A DNA stretch of 64,000 nucleotides from Cognatundibacterium curvum (lineage in GTDB: Bacteria > Pseudomonadota > Gammaproteobacteria > Burkholderiales > Burkholderiaceae_D), in the NCBI RefSeq assembly GCF_014284235.1, contig NZ_JACOGD010000005.1:62001-126000 (forward strand), read 5' to 3'. Below the pieces are notes generated by a model. It searched no databases. It had not been told where the DNA came from and saw only the letters and a list, made by a program, of their open reading frames with translations. The stretch's first letter is position 1; each line of letters opens with the position of its first letter. The position numbers and the translations under genes were made by a program. This document shows, piece after piece, positions 1 through 7,339 of the stretch.

Positions 1-1
1 T

Positions 2-862
2 TCTCCCTCGTTACACCTGGCAAAAAAACTGGAGCATGACCCAAAGAGCCAGTTTCGCATATCGCTGGCGCGCAGTTTCCGTGAACCGGATGCGGATGCC
101 TTGCTGTTAAAGCCATCTGTGAATCCACTGGCCGCCTGCACACCCGCCAGCGGTTGCGCTGGCAATAGCATCGATACGGCGGACAGTAGCGGCAATCCAG
201 CCTTGCGTCCGGAACGTGCACTGGCGCTGAATGTCAGCTATGAGCAGCATCTGAAAGGTGACAGTAAGCTGACGCTGGAAGCCTATCAGCGTCAGATTCA
301 TGGCAAAACCGGCACGGAGTTGTTATTGCTGCCAGTCGCTTGGGCAAATGTGCCACGCTGGGTACAACGGCCAGCCAATCTGGGCGACGCCGATGTGACC
401 GGCGTGAATCTGGATTGGCGCCTGGGCCTGAAAGACTGGCAGGCCGACGCGCCGAAACTTGAAGTACGTGGCAATCTGGGCTGGGCCCGTTCTGAATTGA
501 AAGACTGGCCGGGACCAGATAACCGGGTCGATGGCAGCCTGCCATGGCGCGCCAAGCTGGGCCTGAGCTATAACGCTGCCAGCCTGCCCTTGCGGCTGGA
601 TCTGGATGCGAGCTGGCTGCCGGGTGACTGGTTGCGCAATAACCTCAGCCGCACGACCTACACCTCACATCAGACTTCGCTCGCCATGACCGCCGCCTGG
701 ACTGTGAACCGCAATGCCAAGCTGGTTCTGAATCTGGATAATCTGCTGGCGCAGGACAGGACCGGCATTAGCCGTTACCAGACCAGTGCAGGGACGCTGG
801 AGACGCGCAGCCTGAGCAGCAGCCATCTGCGTTTGAGTCTGCGTGGCGAGTTCCGTTTGTAA
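2..862 (+). CDS. TonB-dependent receptor, C-terminal part (5' end outside window)
   Basis: The reading frame is open from the left edge of the window, so only the last roughly 286 residues of an outer-membrane beta-barrel are present. The segment FREPDADAL near the start, the NPALRPERAL stretch and regularly alternating hydrophobic/polar strands are typical of the C-terminal barrel of TonB-dependent receptors, and the chain ends RLSLRGEFRL as a last barrel strand. The TTG at 101 is internal, not a start. The plug domain and TonB box lie outside the window, so the ligand (siderophore, metal, vitamin or glycan) cannot be told. It converges on the BLUF gene with a hairpin between them. Confidence 0.85.
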   Translation, partial: SPSLHLAKKLEHDPKSQFRISLARSFREPDADALLLKPSVNPLAACTPASGCAGNSIDTADSSGNPALRPERALALNVSYEQHLKGDSKLTLEAYQRQIHGKTGTELLLLPVAWANVPRWVQRPANLGDADVTGVNLDWRLGLKDWQADAPKLEVRGNLGWARSELKDWPGPDNRVDGSLPWRAKLGLSYNAASLPLRLDLDASWLPGDWLRNNLSRTTYTSHQTSLAMTAAWTVNRNAKLVLNLDNLLAQDRTGISRYQTSAGTLETRSLSSSHLRLSLRGEFRL

Positions 863-868
863 TTCGCT

Positions 869-897
869 TAAAAAAACAGGCTGCCCGCAGGCAGCCT
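869..897 (-). terminator. Intrinsic terminator between convergent genes
   Basis: An 8-bp perfect stem (aggctgcc / ggcagcct, 878-897) with a 4-nt loop is preceded on the plus strand by a run of A, which is a U run when read from the minus strand. It therefore fits best as the terminator of the BLUF gene transcript; on the plus strand the downstream T content is poor, so termination of the receptor gene there would be weaker. Confidence 0.7.
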
Positions 898-919
898 TGT
901 TGACTATGTTTGAAGAAAC

Positions 920-1345
920 TCAGGTACGCCCGACGATAGACGCTGTCGCCATCAATTCATCGATCAGCGATAACAGCATTTTGCCGGACATGGTGTACGG
1001 GTCCAGCACCGGCAGTGGCGAGTATTTGAGCACGGTAGATGGATTGATACGCGCCATATTGGCCTGACCCATAGTCCAGCTTGGGTAGCGGCGCTCCTGG
1101 ATTTCTTCATAATCGAGCAGCATAACATCTTTGTGGCGAGTGTCTTTCAGAATCTGGCCGTACAGCGCGTTGACCGCTTCGCGGCCGCCTTCCAATACCT
1201 GAATAAATACCTGATCGGTATGGCATAGCACGCCGGTGATGCCATGCGCCGGATTATGGGTGCGTGAAGCTTGCAAGATCGATTGCACCAGGTCGCAGGG
1301 ACTGGTTTCGGTCGGACGGCTGGCGTATAACAAACGGACTAGCAT
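920..1345 (-). CDS. Short BLUF-domain blue-light sensor
   Basis: A 141-residue protein that is essentially a single BLUF domain, which binds FAD and senses blue light through a flavin hydrogen-bond switch. The key residues known from AppA are present at a constant offset of 14: Tyr7 (AppA Y21), Asn31 (N45), Gln49 (Q63), Trp90 (W104) and Met92 (M106), within RLLYAS, GITGVL, FIQVLEG and SWTMG. About 45 residues follow that probably form the C-terminal helices of short BLUF proteins, with no fused output domain, so signalling would be by protein interaction. A ribosome site (cagggaatt) lies before the ATG. It sits 72 bp downstream of folE on the same strand and is probably cotranscribed with it. 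Confidence 0.93.
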   Translation of the reverse strand: MLVRLLYASRPTETSPCDLVQSILQASRTHNPAHGITGVLCHTDQVFIQVLEGGREAVNALYGQILKDTRHKDVMLLDYEEIQERRYPSWTMGQANMARINPSTVLKYSPLPVLDPYTMSGKMLLSLIDELMATASIVGRT

Positions 1346-1417
1346 GATAATTCCCTGTCTGGTTGAGCGTGGAATAGAGTGGATCAGCGCATAAGTACGG
1401 TATCAGGCGCAACAGAT

Positions 1418-2143
1418 TCAGCGTTTGATCAGCGATAAGAATTCACGGCGCAGATTCGGGTCTTTCAGGAAGGAACCGTGCATCACGCTGTTAATCATTT
1501 TGGATTCGGAATCCTTCACACCGCGCCAGTGCATGCAGAAGTGATCGGCTTCCATCACCACCGCCAGACCATCCGGCTGCATTTTTTCCTGCAGCGTGTC
1601 GGCCAGTTGCACGACTGCTTCTTCCTGAATCTGTGGACGGCTCATGATCCATTCGGCGATGCGCGCGTACTTGGACAGGCCGATCAGATTGGAATGCTCA
1701 TTCGGCATCACACCTATCCAGACCTTGCCGATGATGGGGCACAGGTGATGTGAGCAGGCGCTGCGCACGGTGATCGGGCCGATGATCATCAGCTCATTCA
1801 GATGCGAGGCATTCGGAAATTCGGTGACGGATGGCATAGGCACATAGCGGCCACCGAACACTTCATTGATAAACATTTTGGCGACACGGCGTCCGGTATC
1901 CTGAGTGTTGTGATCGCTTTCGGTATCGATCACCAGGCTTTGCAGCACGGCGCGCATTTTTTCTTCTACCTCTGCCTGCAGTTCAGCCAGTTCGCCAGCC
2001 TCGATGAAGCGCGCGATATTGTCGTTGGCGTGAAAGCGCGTATTGCTGGCGACGATGCGCTCGCGTATGCGCTGCGACACAGGGATATTGACCGCTTTAT
2101 AAGCGATCGTTGCGTTGGGAGCGATGGGGGTCTCGTTAGACAT
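1418..2143 (-). CDS. folE: GTP cyclohydrolase I
   Basis: Converts GTP to 7,8-dihydroneopterin triphosphate, the first step of folate and pterin synthesis, in the cytoplasm. The 241-residue protein has the zinc ligands expected for the family: Cys130 and His133 in CSHHLCP and Cys203 in HFCMHWRG, plus the conserved GKVWIG and EADHFC segments. The N-terminal 50 or so residues are longer than the catalytic core needs. An AGGAA site precedes the ATG. It lies 52 bp after the CWC gene and before the BLUF gene, all on the same strand as the ECF sigma factor. That suggests this copy is a regulated one serving a stress or light response (pterin or folate cofactor supply) rather than plain housekeeping, which is inference. 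Confidence 0.93.
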   Translation of the reverse strand: MSNETPIAPNATIAYKAVNIPVSQRIRERIVASNTRFHANDNIARFIEAGELAELQAEVEEKMRAVLQSLVIDTESDHNTQDTGRRVAKMFINEVFGGRYVPMPSVTEFPNASHLNELMIIGPITVRSACSHHLCPIIGKVWIGVMPNEHSNLIGLSKYARIAEWIMSRPQIQEEAVVQLADTLQEKMQPDGLAVVMEADHFCMHWRGVKDSESKMINSVMHGSFLKDPNLRREFLSLIKR

Positions 2144-2195
2144 ACTGAATTCCTATCAGGAAGGCCGATTTGCCAGAGCGCGTATGGTAACTGAA

Positions 2196-2438
2196 TTAAT
2201 CTGTTTGTGTTTTTTCCGCTTGCGCTTTCTGTTGTTGCTGCATTTCCTGCTGTTCTTTCAACTCCTGCAGCAGCTGTGGCAGACAGCGCGGACACAGGCA
2301 ACTGCTGAGGCCACGTGCCGCCAGAATTTGCAGGCTGTCGGCATCGATGGCGGGCAGGCTCACACACCAGCAATCCTGCCCGGTCTGGTCGGCCATGGCG
2401 CAGGTGAACGGCTCAGCACAACGTGCACACTGGCTCAT
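2196..2438 (-). CDS. Cysteine-rich CWC family small protein
   Basis: An 80-residue protein with eight cysteines: CARC at 4-7, Cys13, CWC at 23-25 followed by LP, and CLCPRC at 47-52. This matches the Cys_rich_CWC family, whose function is unknown and which probably binds a metal or is redox active. The C-terminal 25 residues are Gln/Glu/Lys rich and probably helical. Its ATG overlaps the stop of the preceding anti-sigma gene (ATGA), so the two are translationally coupled. Coupling to an anti-sigma factor and the downstream folE gene suggests a role in metal or redox sensing with this regulatory module; that is inference. Confidence 0.82.
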   Translation of the reverse strand: MSQCARCAEPFTCAMADQTGQDCWCVSLPAIDADSLQILAARGLSSCLCPRCLPQLLQELKEQQEMQQQQKAQAEKTQTD

Positions 2439-2647
2439 GGCGGATCCTGACGCTGATCAGCGCCCAGATGTTTGGGCAATTCGCGCATGGCATGCCTTAA
2501 GCTTTGCATCTGTTGATTGAAATTGGTACATGCCTTGCACATAGACAGATGGAGCTGCAGGCGGGTACGTGCGGAAAACGGCAGACGCCGGTCCATGCCT
2601 TCAGACACCAATTGATGCGCTTGTTTGCAACTGAGCAGGATACGCAT
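2435..2647 (-). CDS. Zinc-finger anti-sigma factor (zf-HC2 / ZAS type)
   Basis: A 70-residue protein with the zinc anti-sigma signature His33-x3-Cys37-x2-Cys40 and an N-terminal Cys7, as in RsrA/ChrR-type anti-sigma domains. There is no transmembrane segment, so it is cytoplasmic and would sequester the sigma factor encoded 67 bp upstream, possibly releasing it on oxidation or loss of zinc. The family assignment is seen in the sequence; the partner and the trigger are inferred from context. It overlaps the CWC gene by 4 bp. Confidence 0.85.
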   Translation of the reverse strand: MRILLSCKQAHQLVSEGMDRRLPFSARTRLQLHLSMCKACTNFNQQMQSLRHAMRELPKHLGADQRQDPP

Positions 2648-2714
2648 GGCTTGCTTATCTTTTGTTAGTAGTTAGGGACGAGTGAATAATCTATGCAATG
2701 TTGAGGGCTGCGCT

Positions 2715-3275
2715 TTAGCTGGCGTACCAGTTCAGATCCAGGCATTCACGCAGGCGCAGCCGGGCGCGATACAGCACTACCCACAGATTAGACGCAGTTA
2801 AGCCCAATTCCTTACAAATTTCTTCGGTATCGAGTTCCAGCCACTCGCGCATCATGAAAACTCTGGCCGTTTTTTCCGGCAGTTTTTCCAGGCAGGCTTC
2901 CAGCACGCGGAAAAAATCCTTCTGTTCCAGCTCGCTGTCGGGGCGTGCCCAGGCTTGCGGCTGCGATACCGTATGTCCGTTGGCCAGAAACAGCTGGTCG
3001 ATCAGATCGCTGTCATCCGCGTCTTCATTGGTCTCCAGCCGGTTTTCCTTCTGTAAGGCGCGTAAATGGTCGATGATCTTAAATTTCAGGATGCCGGTCA
3101 CATAGGTGCGCAGACTGGATTGTCCGGCATAGCTGTGCGGTTTTTCCAGTACCGCGAGCAGCGCTTCCTGCACCGCATCTTCGGCGGCGGCTTCCTGTCG
3201 CAATTGTAAAAAAGCAAAGCGCAGCAAGGCCGGACGTAATTCTTCTAATTGTTGATGCAGACGGGTCAGAGGCAT
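2715..3275 (-). CDS. ECF-type RNA polymerase sigma factor
   Basis: A 186-residue group IV sigma factor. Region 2 is near residues 15-85 (LRFAFLQLRQEAAAEDAVQEALLAV, then FKIIDHLR) and region 4 near 120-182, with LPEKTARVFMMREW and the helix-turn-helix EICKELGLTASNLWVVLYRARLRLRECL. It directly precedes its likely anti-sigma gene. The intergenic stretch shared with argB holds GGAAACTT on the minus strand (3314-3321), which resembles the -35 element of sigma-E-like promoters and could mean autoregulation, though no convincing -10 was assigned. Which stimulus it serves is unknown; the folE and BLUF neighbours hint at light or photo-oxidative stress. Confidence 0.92.
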   Translation of the reverse strand: MPLTRLHQQLEELRPALLRFAFLQLRQEAAAEDAVQEALLAVLEKPHSYAGQSSLRTYVTGILKFKIIDHLRALQKENRLETNEDADDSDLIDQLFLANGHTVSQPQAWARPDSELEQKDFFRVLEACLEKLPEKTARVFMMREWLELDTEEICKELGLTASNLWVVLYRARLRLRECLDLNWYAS

Positions 3276-3313
3276 GATGGCGGCGATTTCAGAATTTGCG
3301 TCAGGTTAAGCAG

Positions 3314-3321
3314 AAGTTTCC
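3314..3321 (-). promoter_or_regulatory. Possible ECF-type -35 element upstream of the sigma factor gene
   Basis: Read on the minus strand the octamer is GGAAACTT, close to the GGAACTT -35 box of sigma-E-like ECF factors, about 40 bp upstream of the sigma gene. A matching -10 box is not clear (AAATTC or TCTGAAA are candidates), so this is only suggestive of autoregulation. Confidence 0.25.
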
Positions 3322-3408
3322 TGTAAAATTCGGGGCGAACAAGAACTCGTATCAGGCTACCCGGTCAACAGAGTTCCTACCCTTCATGATATTCAGGATA
3401 CCGTCATT

Positions 3409-4341
3409 ATGAGCGATTTGAACCCAAACGCGGCTGCACCCAACGCACCTATCGATAAATTAGCTGGTGTTGAACCTGCTATTAAAGCAGAAATTCTGGC
3501 AGAAGCGCTGCCGTATATCCGTAAATTCCACGGTAAAACTATCGTCGTGAAATACGGTGGCAACGCCATGACAGAAGAGCGTCTGAAGCATGGCTTTGCA
3601 CGTGATGTGATTTTGCTCAAGCTGGTCGGTATGAATCCGGTAGTGGTGCATGGCGGCGGCCCACAGATCGACAATGCGCTCAAAAAGATGGGTAAGCAAG
3701 GAACCTTTATTCAGGGCATGCGTATCACCGACGAAGAAACCATGGAAGTGGTGGAATGGGTACTGGGCGGTGAAGTGCAGCAGGATATCGTGATGCTGAT
3801 CAATCATTACGGCGGCCAGGCAGTAGGTCTGACCGGTAAGGATGGCGGCCTGATCCGTGCACGTAAGATGATGATGCCTGACCGTGAAAATCCGGGTGAA
3901 ATGCTCGATATCGGTTATGTCGGTGAAATCGACGCGATCAATCCGGCCGTTGTCAAAGCGCTGCAGGATGATGCCTTCATTCCTATTATTTCCCCTATCG
4001 GTTTCGGTGAAGACGGTCAGGCATATAACATCAATGCCGATCTGGTGGCCGGTAAGATCGCGGAAATCCTGAAGGCAGAAAAACTGATCATGATGACCAA
4101 TATCCCTGGCGTGCTGGATAAACAGGGTAATCTGGTAACGGATTTGTCTGCGCGTGAAATCGATGAGATGTTCGCTGACGGTACCATTTCCGGTGGCATG
4201 CTGCCTAAGATTTCCTCGGCACTGGATGCCGCCAAATCCGGCGTGAACACAGTCCACATTATCGATGGCCGTATCGAGCACTCACTGTTGCTGGAAGTAT
4301 TGACCGAACAGGCGTTCGGTACCATGATCCGCAGCCACTAA
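3409..4341 (+). CDS. argB: N-acetylglutamate kinase
   Basis: Phosphorylates N-acetyl-L-glutamate with ATP, the second step of arginine synthesis, in the cytoplasm. The amino-acid kinase fold is clear: VVKYGGNAM near residue 47 (phosphate-binding Lys and Gly), VVHGGGPQI near 78, the substrate-binding stretch around GMRITD, and [13 protein letters not shown] with [13 protein letters not shown] near the C-terminus. At 310 residues it has a 25-residue N-terminal extension relative to short bacterial forms, usual in Burkholderiales. Its stop is 3 nt before the next gene, so argB and the HAD gene are cotranscribed. Confidence 0.97.
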   Translation: MSDLNPNAAAPNAPIDKLAGVEPAIKAEILAEALPYIRKFHGKTIVVKYGGNAMTEERLKHGFARDVILLKLVGMNPVVVHGGGPQIDNALKKMGKQGTFIQGMRITDEETMEVVEWVLGGEVQQDIVMLINHYGGQAVGLTGKDGGLIRARKMMMPDRENPGEMLDIGYVGEIDAINPAVVKALQDDAFIPIISPIGFGEDGQAYNINADLVAGKIAEILKAEKLIMMTNIPGVLDKQGNLVTDLSAREIDEMFADGTISGGMLPKISSALDAAKSGVNTVHIIDGRIEHSLLLEVLTEQAFGTMIRSH

Positions 4342-4344
4342 GCC

Positions 4345-5085
4345 ATGCTGGTAGTCCGGCAAGCGGCCTTGCGCAGCACAGGATCTGCGCGGCGCCGCAT
4401 CTGGTTATTCGATCTGGACAATACGCTGCACAATGCCTCGCATGCGATTTTCCCGCAGATTAACCGTAATATGAATGCCTGCATCGCCCGTGTACTGGGC
4501 GCTGCCGGCCAGCCGGACGACGAAGCCAGTGTCAACGCCTTACGCCAGTTGTATTACCAGCGCTATGGCGTGACCATGCTGGGCATGGTCAGACATTATG
4601 GCGTCAGGGCCGAAGAGTTTTTACAGCAAGCCCATCAGTTCGATGATCTGCCTGCCATGATCCGTGCCGAACGTGGGCTGGCGCGCCGCCTGCGTGCGCT
4701 GCCTGGCCACAAAATCCTGCTGACCAATGGGCCGCAGCAGTATGCGCGTCAGGTGCTGCAGCATTTGAAGCTGCATAAGCATTTTTCTCACCATATCGCG
4801 GTCGAGTCCATGCGTGTGCATGGCAAGCTGCAACCCAAGCCATCCCGCCCTTTTTTACGTCGTTTGCTGGCCAGACATCGCTGGTCTGCGCGTGACTGCA
4901 TCCTGGTCGAAGACAGTGTCGACAATCTGCGTGCCGCCAAGCGCGAGGGGCTGAAGACAGTGCTGTTGCATGGCTATGTGCCGCGGCAGCAGCAACAGCG
5001 CCCGCCTGCCAAGCATCGCGCTGCCTGTATTGATTACCGCTATGCGTCGGTCCGGCATTTACTACGTGCTGTGGGGCGCATGTAG
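4345..5085 (+). CDS. HAD-family pyrimidine 5'-nucleotidase
   Basis: A 246-residue haloacid-dehalogenase hydrolase. The nucleophile motif is FDLDNTL (Asp23, Asp25), motif II is LLTNGP, the conserved lysine is probably in KPSRPF, and the acidic motif is LVEDSVDNLRAA. This pattern, with Asn after the second Asp, is that of the pyrimidine 5'-nucleotidase (SDT1/YjjG-like) group, which dephosphorylates UMP/CMP or related damaged nucleotides. The gene starts 3 nt after argB and is placed between argB and slmA in many Burkholderiales. The 15 basic residues before the motif are an extension of unknown meaning. Confidence 0.9.
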   Translation: MLVVRQAALRSTGSARRRIWLFDLDNTLHNASHAIFPQINRNMNACIARVLGAAGQPDDEASVNALRQLYYQRYGVTMLGMVRHYGVRAEEFLQQAHQFDDLPAMIRAERGLARRLRALPGHKILLTNGPQQYARQVLQHLKLHKHFSHHIAVESMRVHGKLQPKPSRPFLRRLLARHRWSARDCILVEDSVDNLRAAKREGLKTVLLHGYVPRQQQQRPPAKHRAACIDYRYASVRHLLRAVGRM

Positions 5086-5103
5086 TATTATTTTTTAATG
5101 TCT

Positions 5104-5156
5104 TGTCAGAAATGACACTGATAACATTTGTTACAGTCATACACTAAGCTTATAAC
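5104..5156 (+). promoter_or_regulatory. Promoter with two small palindromes, upstream of the PhnD-like gene leader
   Basis: A sigma-70 type promoter is visible: TTGTTA (5128-5133), a 17-bp spacer and TATAAC (5151-5156), predicting a start near 5163. Two palindromes precede or overlap it: TGTCA-gaaa-TGACA (5104-5117) and TAACATTTGTTA (5122-5133). The CAGTCAT at 5134-5140 ends exactly 10 bp before the -10 box, the spacing of a Pho-box half-site, but the other half-site is poor. Promoter call moderately sure, operators tentative. Confidence 0.5.
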
Positions 5157-5162
5157 AGACAT

Positions 5163-5460
5163 GTGACAATAAAATGCTTAAATTTTGAGCAGAAGCTTGA
5201 TTTATCCCTTAAAATCCCTGCTGTAAGTTTCCATGTGGAAATATCAAATTCAGACTGGACAGACGCAAATTTGTTCCGGCAAGGAAAAACCAAGCACGGA
5301 CGACCCCTGGCCTCAACATCGTTGTCGTGTTACTGCGGCTGTCCTCAGAATCACCTAGCTGCAAATTGCAGACCCGCTGTACGCCTACGCGCAAAACGCT
5401 GATTCTCCTGATTATCCGACCTCGCCCGGTATTCCTGACCGGGCGTGGCCCATTTTTTTT
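5163..5460 (+). ncRNA. Candidate small RNA or attenuator leader
   Basis: The 390 bp between the HAD gene and the PhnD-like gene contain no convincing coding sequence. Transcription from the promoter at 5128-5156 would give about 300 nt ending at a strong intrinsic terminator (5423-5460) only 15 bp before the next ATG. The unit is therefore either an independent small RNA or a leader whose terminator controls the binding-protein gene. No known riboswitch consensus was recognised. Confidence 0.4.
5423..5460 (+). terminator. Strong intrinsic terminator just before a start codon
   Basis: Perfect 8-bp stem CGCCCGGT / ACCGGGCG (5423-5430, 5438-5445) with a 7-nt loop, followed after 7 nt by eight T (5453-5460). 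The ATG of the PhnD-like gene is at 5476, so any transcript of that gene starting upstream must read through this element. Confidence 0.8.
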
Positions 5461-5475
5461 AAATTTATTGAGACG

Positions 5476-6318
5476 ATGAAATTAAACTTAATTAAATCCC
5501 TGTCCGCCAGCCTGTTAGTTCTGTGTGCCTCCGTACCTTTACTGGTCAATGCGGCACCGGCACTGCGCATGGTGGTGCAGGAAGGTACTTCAAGCAGTGG
5601 CGATTCCGATTACAGCACACGTAAATACCAGCAACTGGCCAGCGTGTTGAGCACTTATCTGAAACGCGAAGTTCAGGTATCTGGTTTGTCGCCATCCCGT
5701 CAGTATGATGCGGATCCTCTGCGCCAGGCTGATATCCTGATTGCGCGTCCGAATGCAGTAGCGGGTATGGCGATACAGACGCTGGGCTATACCACCGTGG
5801 TTGGTCTGGATTCCGGCATAAAAAGTCAGACTGTACTGATAGGACCTGCCAGTCTGAAGAAGCATTTTAAGTCGCCCGAAGAATTAAAGAAGCTGCGTTT
5901 CGCGATGCCACCAGCCGATAGTGAAATCTCGCGTGAAGCGCTGCGCATGTTGAGCGCGATGGGCGTTAACCCGGAAGCATTGACCGTGTATAACGTGAAT
6001 TTGCAGGCAACTATTCCTTTTGCGCTCGACAATAAAATGGCCGATGTTGGTGTAGTCAGAACCGACGCAACAGTGTTTGCCAAATTGACCGCCGCTGGCA
6101 ACGTGGTATTGGCCGATGGCGAAAAAACCGCTCCTTGGGTGATGTTAGCCAATAAGAAAATGGGTGATGAGCAGGTGGATCAGTTACGCATGGCAGTCAT
6201 GAGTATGATGAATAATGCAGAACACAAAGCCGTGTTGCAGAATATCCGTGTTCAGAATGTAGTGGATGTGGATCCTAAGCTGTACGTCAATGCTTACCGT
6301 CGCTACAGCCTGCGCTAA
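5476..6318 (+). CDS. PhnD-like periplasmic substrate-binding protein (solitary)
   Basis: A 280-residue exported protein with a signal peptide (basic MKLNLIK, hydrophobic core, cleavage near VNAAPA). The body resembles the PhnD/phosphate-phosphite-phosphonate binding family of type 2 periplasmic binding proteins: the YQQLASVLSTYLKREVQV opening, the ADILIARPNAV stretch, and ADVGVVRTDA after the hinge. No ABC permease or ATPase gene is next to it, so it either works with a distant transporter or has a sensor role. It separates the HAD nucleotidase from slmA, which are usually adjacent, and has its own promoter and terminator-ended leader. Substrate unknown. Confidence 0.75.
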   Translation: MKLNLIKSLSASLLVLCASVPLLVNAAPALRMVVQEGTSSSGDSDYSTRKYQQLASVLSTYLKREVQVSGLSPSRQYDADPLRQADILIARPNAVAGMAIQTLGYTTVVGLDSGIKSQTVLIGPASLKKHFKSPEELKKLRFAMPPADSEISREALRMLSAMGVNPEALTVYNVNLQATIPFALDNKMADVGVVRTDATVFAKLTAAGNVVLADGEKTAPWVMLANKKMGDEQVDQLRMAVMSMMNNAEHKAVLQNIRVQNVVDVDPKLYVNAYRRYSLR

Positions 6319-6516
6319 GCTAAGTCTGAAGGTGGCACGCTGAAAATTTGCCGGATCTGGCGGTATTCTGCGCTGTCAAGTGCCGCAGGAAAATTAAAGT
6401 TTGCAAGATTGCTTCACACAGACCGTGGGTTTCACATAGAATCTGGAACCCTGCTTGATTCATGCTGCCAGCTACAGATGGCAGCACCGGTTGCCGGAGC
6501 AAGTAGCGGAGCAGCT

Positions 6517-6551
6517 GAACATGCATGCATCTTAACGGTGCATGCATGTTC
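6517..6551. repeat. Perfect 13-bp inverted repeat upstream of slmA
   Basis: Arms gaacatgcatgca (6517-6529) and tgcatgcatgttc (6539-6551) flank a 9-nt spacer, 40 bp before the slmA start. There is no T run, so it is a poor intrinsic terminator. It could be an operator or a 3'-end hairpin of the upstream gene. It does not match the GTGAGTACTCAC site bound by SlmA. Confidence 0.85.
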
Positions 6552-6590
6552 TTCGTACATTTAGTACCCAGTTAAACAGATCAGAGAAAA

Positions 6591-7166
6591 ATGGCTAGTA
6601 CCAAACCCGGCGAGCGTAAACTACAGATTTTGCAGACGCTGGCAGCAATGTTGGAAAATCCGAAAGGCGAGAAAATCACTACGGCGGCCTTAGCTGCCCG
6701 GGTGGCGGTGTCGGAAGCGGCACTGTATCGCCATTTCGCGAGTAAGGCCCAGATGTTTGAAGGCCTGATTGAATTCATCGAAGCTTCGGTGTTTGGACTC
6801 ATCAATCAGATTACTGAACAGCAGGAAGAGGGCATTCTGCAGGCACAGGCAATTGCCCAGATGTTGCTGAACTTTGCAGAAAAAAATCCGGGCATGACCC
6901 GGGTGCTGACCGGTGATGCGCTGGTCAATGAAGATGAGCGTTTGCAGGCCAGGATGAATCAGTTTGCAGACCGCATAGAAATGGCATTCCGCCAGGCTTT
7001 GCGGATTGCCGTCAGCCAGGGCAAGATCGCTGATGCAGAAGCTGCTGCGCGTGCCAGCATGCTGACCAGCCTGGTGTTCGGACGCTGGTTACGCTACGCC
7101 AAAACTGGCTTTAAACACTCCCCGACCGAGGGCGCTGCATTACAGATCGCCATCTTATTACACTGA
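6591..7166 (+). CDS. slmA: Nucleoid occlusion factor SlmA (TetR family)
   Basis: A 191-residue TetR-fold protein that binds chromosomal sites and blocks FtsZ assembly over the nucleoid. The N-terminal helix-turn-helix is ITTAALAARVAVSEAALYRHFASKAQMFEGLIEFIE, which with the EASVFGLIN continuation is characteristic of SlmA. Length fits the family (about 198 in E. coli). Its position after argB and the nucleotidase is the Burkholderiales arrangement, here interrupted by the PhnD-like gene. A weak agaga site precedes the ATG. Confidence 0.93.
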   Translation: MASTKPGERKLQILQTLAAMLENPKGEKITTAALAARVAVSEAALYRHFASKAQMFEGLIEFIEASVFGLINQITEQQEEGILQAQAIAQMLLNFAEKNPGMTRVLTGDALVNEDERLQARMNQFADRIEMAFRQALRIAVSQGKIADAEAAARASMLTSLVFGRWLRYAKTGFKHSPTEGAALQIAILLH

Positions 7167-7178
7167 GTTTCAGCCGCA

Positions 7179-7205
7179 GACACAAAGCTGGTCCTGCTTT
7201 GTGTC
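7179..7205. terminator. Hairpin downstream of slmA
   Basis: A perfect 10-bp stem gacacaaagc / gctttgtgtc with a 7-nt loop lies 13 bp after the slmA stop. It lacks a clear T run, so it may be a weak terminator or an RNA-stabilising hairpin. Confidence 0.5.
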
Positions 7206-7265
7206 ATGTTGCGTTGCATGAAATCTTTTCTCCCTGTAGTTTCCGATTCCCCAGTATGATCGTGC

Positions 7266-7290
7266 ACATTGCCTGAAAAACAGGCAATGT
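7266..7290 (+). other. Second hairpin between slmA and the Mpo1-like gene
   Basis: A perfect 10-bp stem acattgcctg / caggcaatgt with an A5 loop, followed by only ttt. It lies 49 bp before the Mpo1-like start codon, so it may sit in that gene's leader or end the slmA transcript. Confidence 0.5.
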
Positions 7291-7339
7291 TTCGTATTTC
7301 AAGATCAAACCTGCACAGACGGGCATATCAGGAGACAAC

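Noticed and set aside
3460-4281. 273-codon minus-strand ORF
   Set aside because: It is wholly antisense to argB, and its His/Asp/Arg-rich composition is typical of an antisense shadow frame.
5163-5402. 79-codon ORF in the leader before the PhnD-like gene
   Set aside because: No ribosome site and mixed composition; it ends just before the terminator stem. A non-coding leader explains the region better.
6511-6560. SlmA-binding site before slmA
   Set aside because: The palindrome there does not match the GTGAGTACTCAC consensus.
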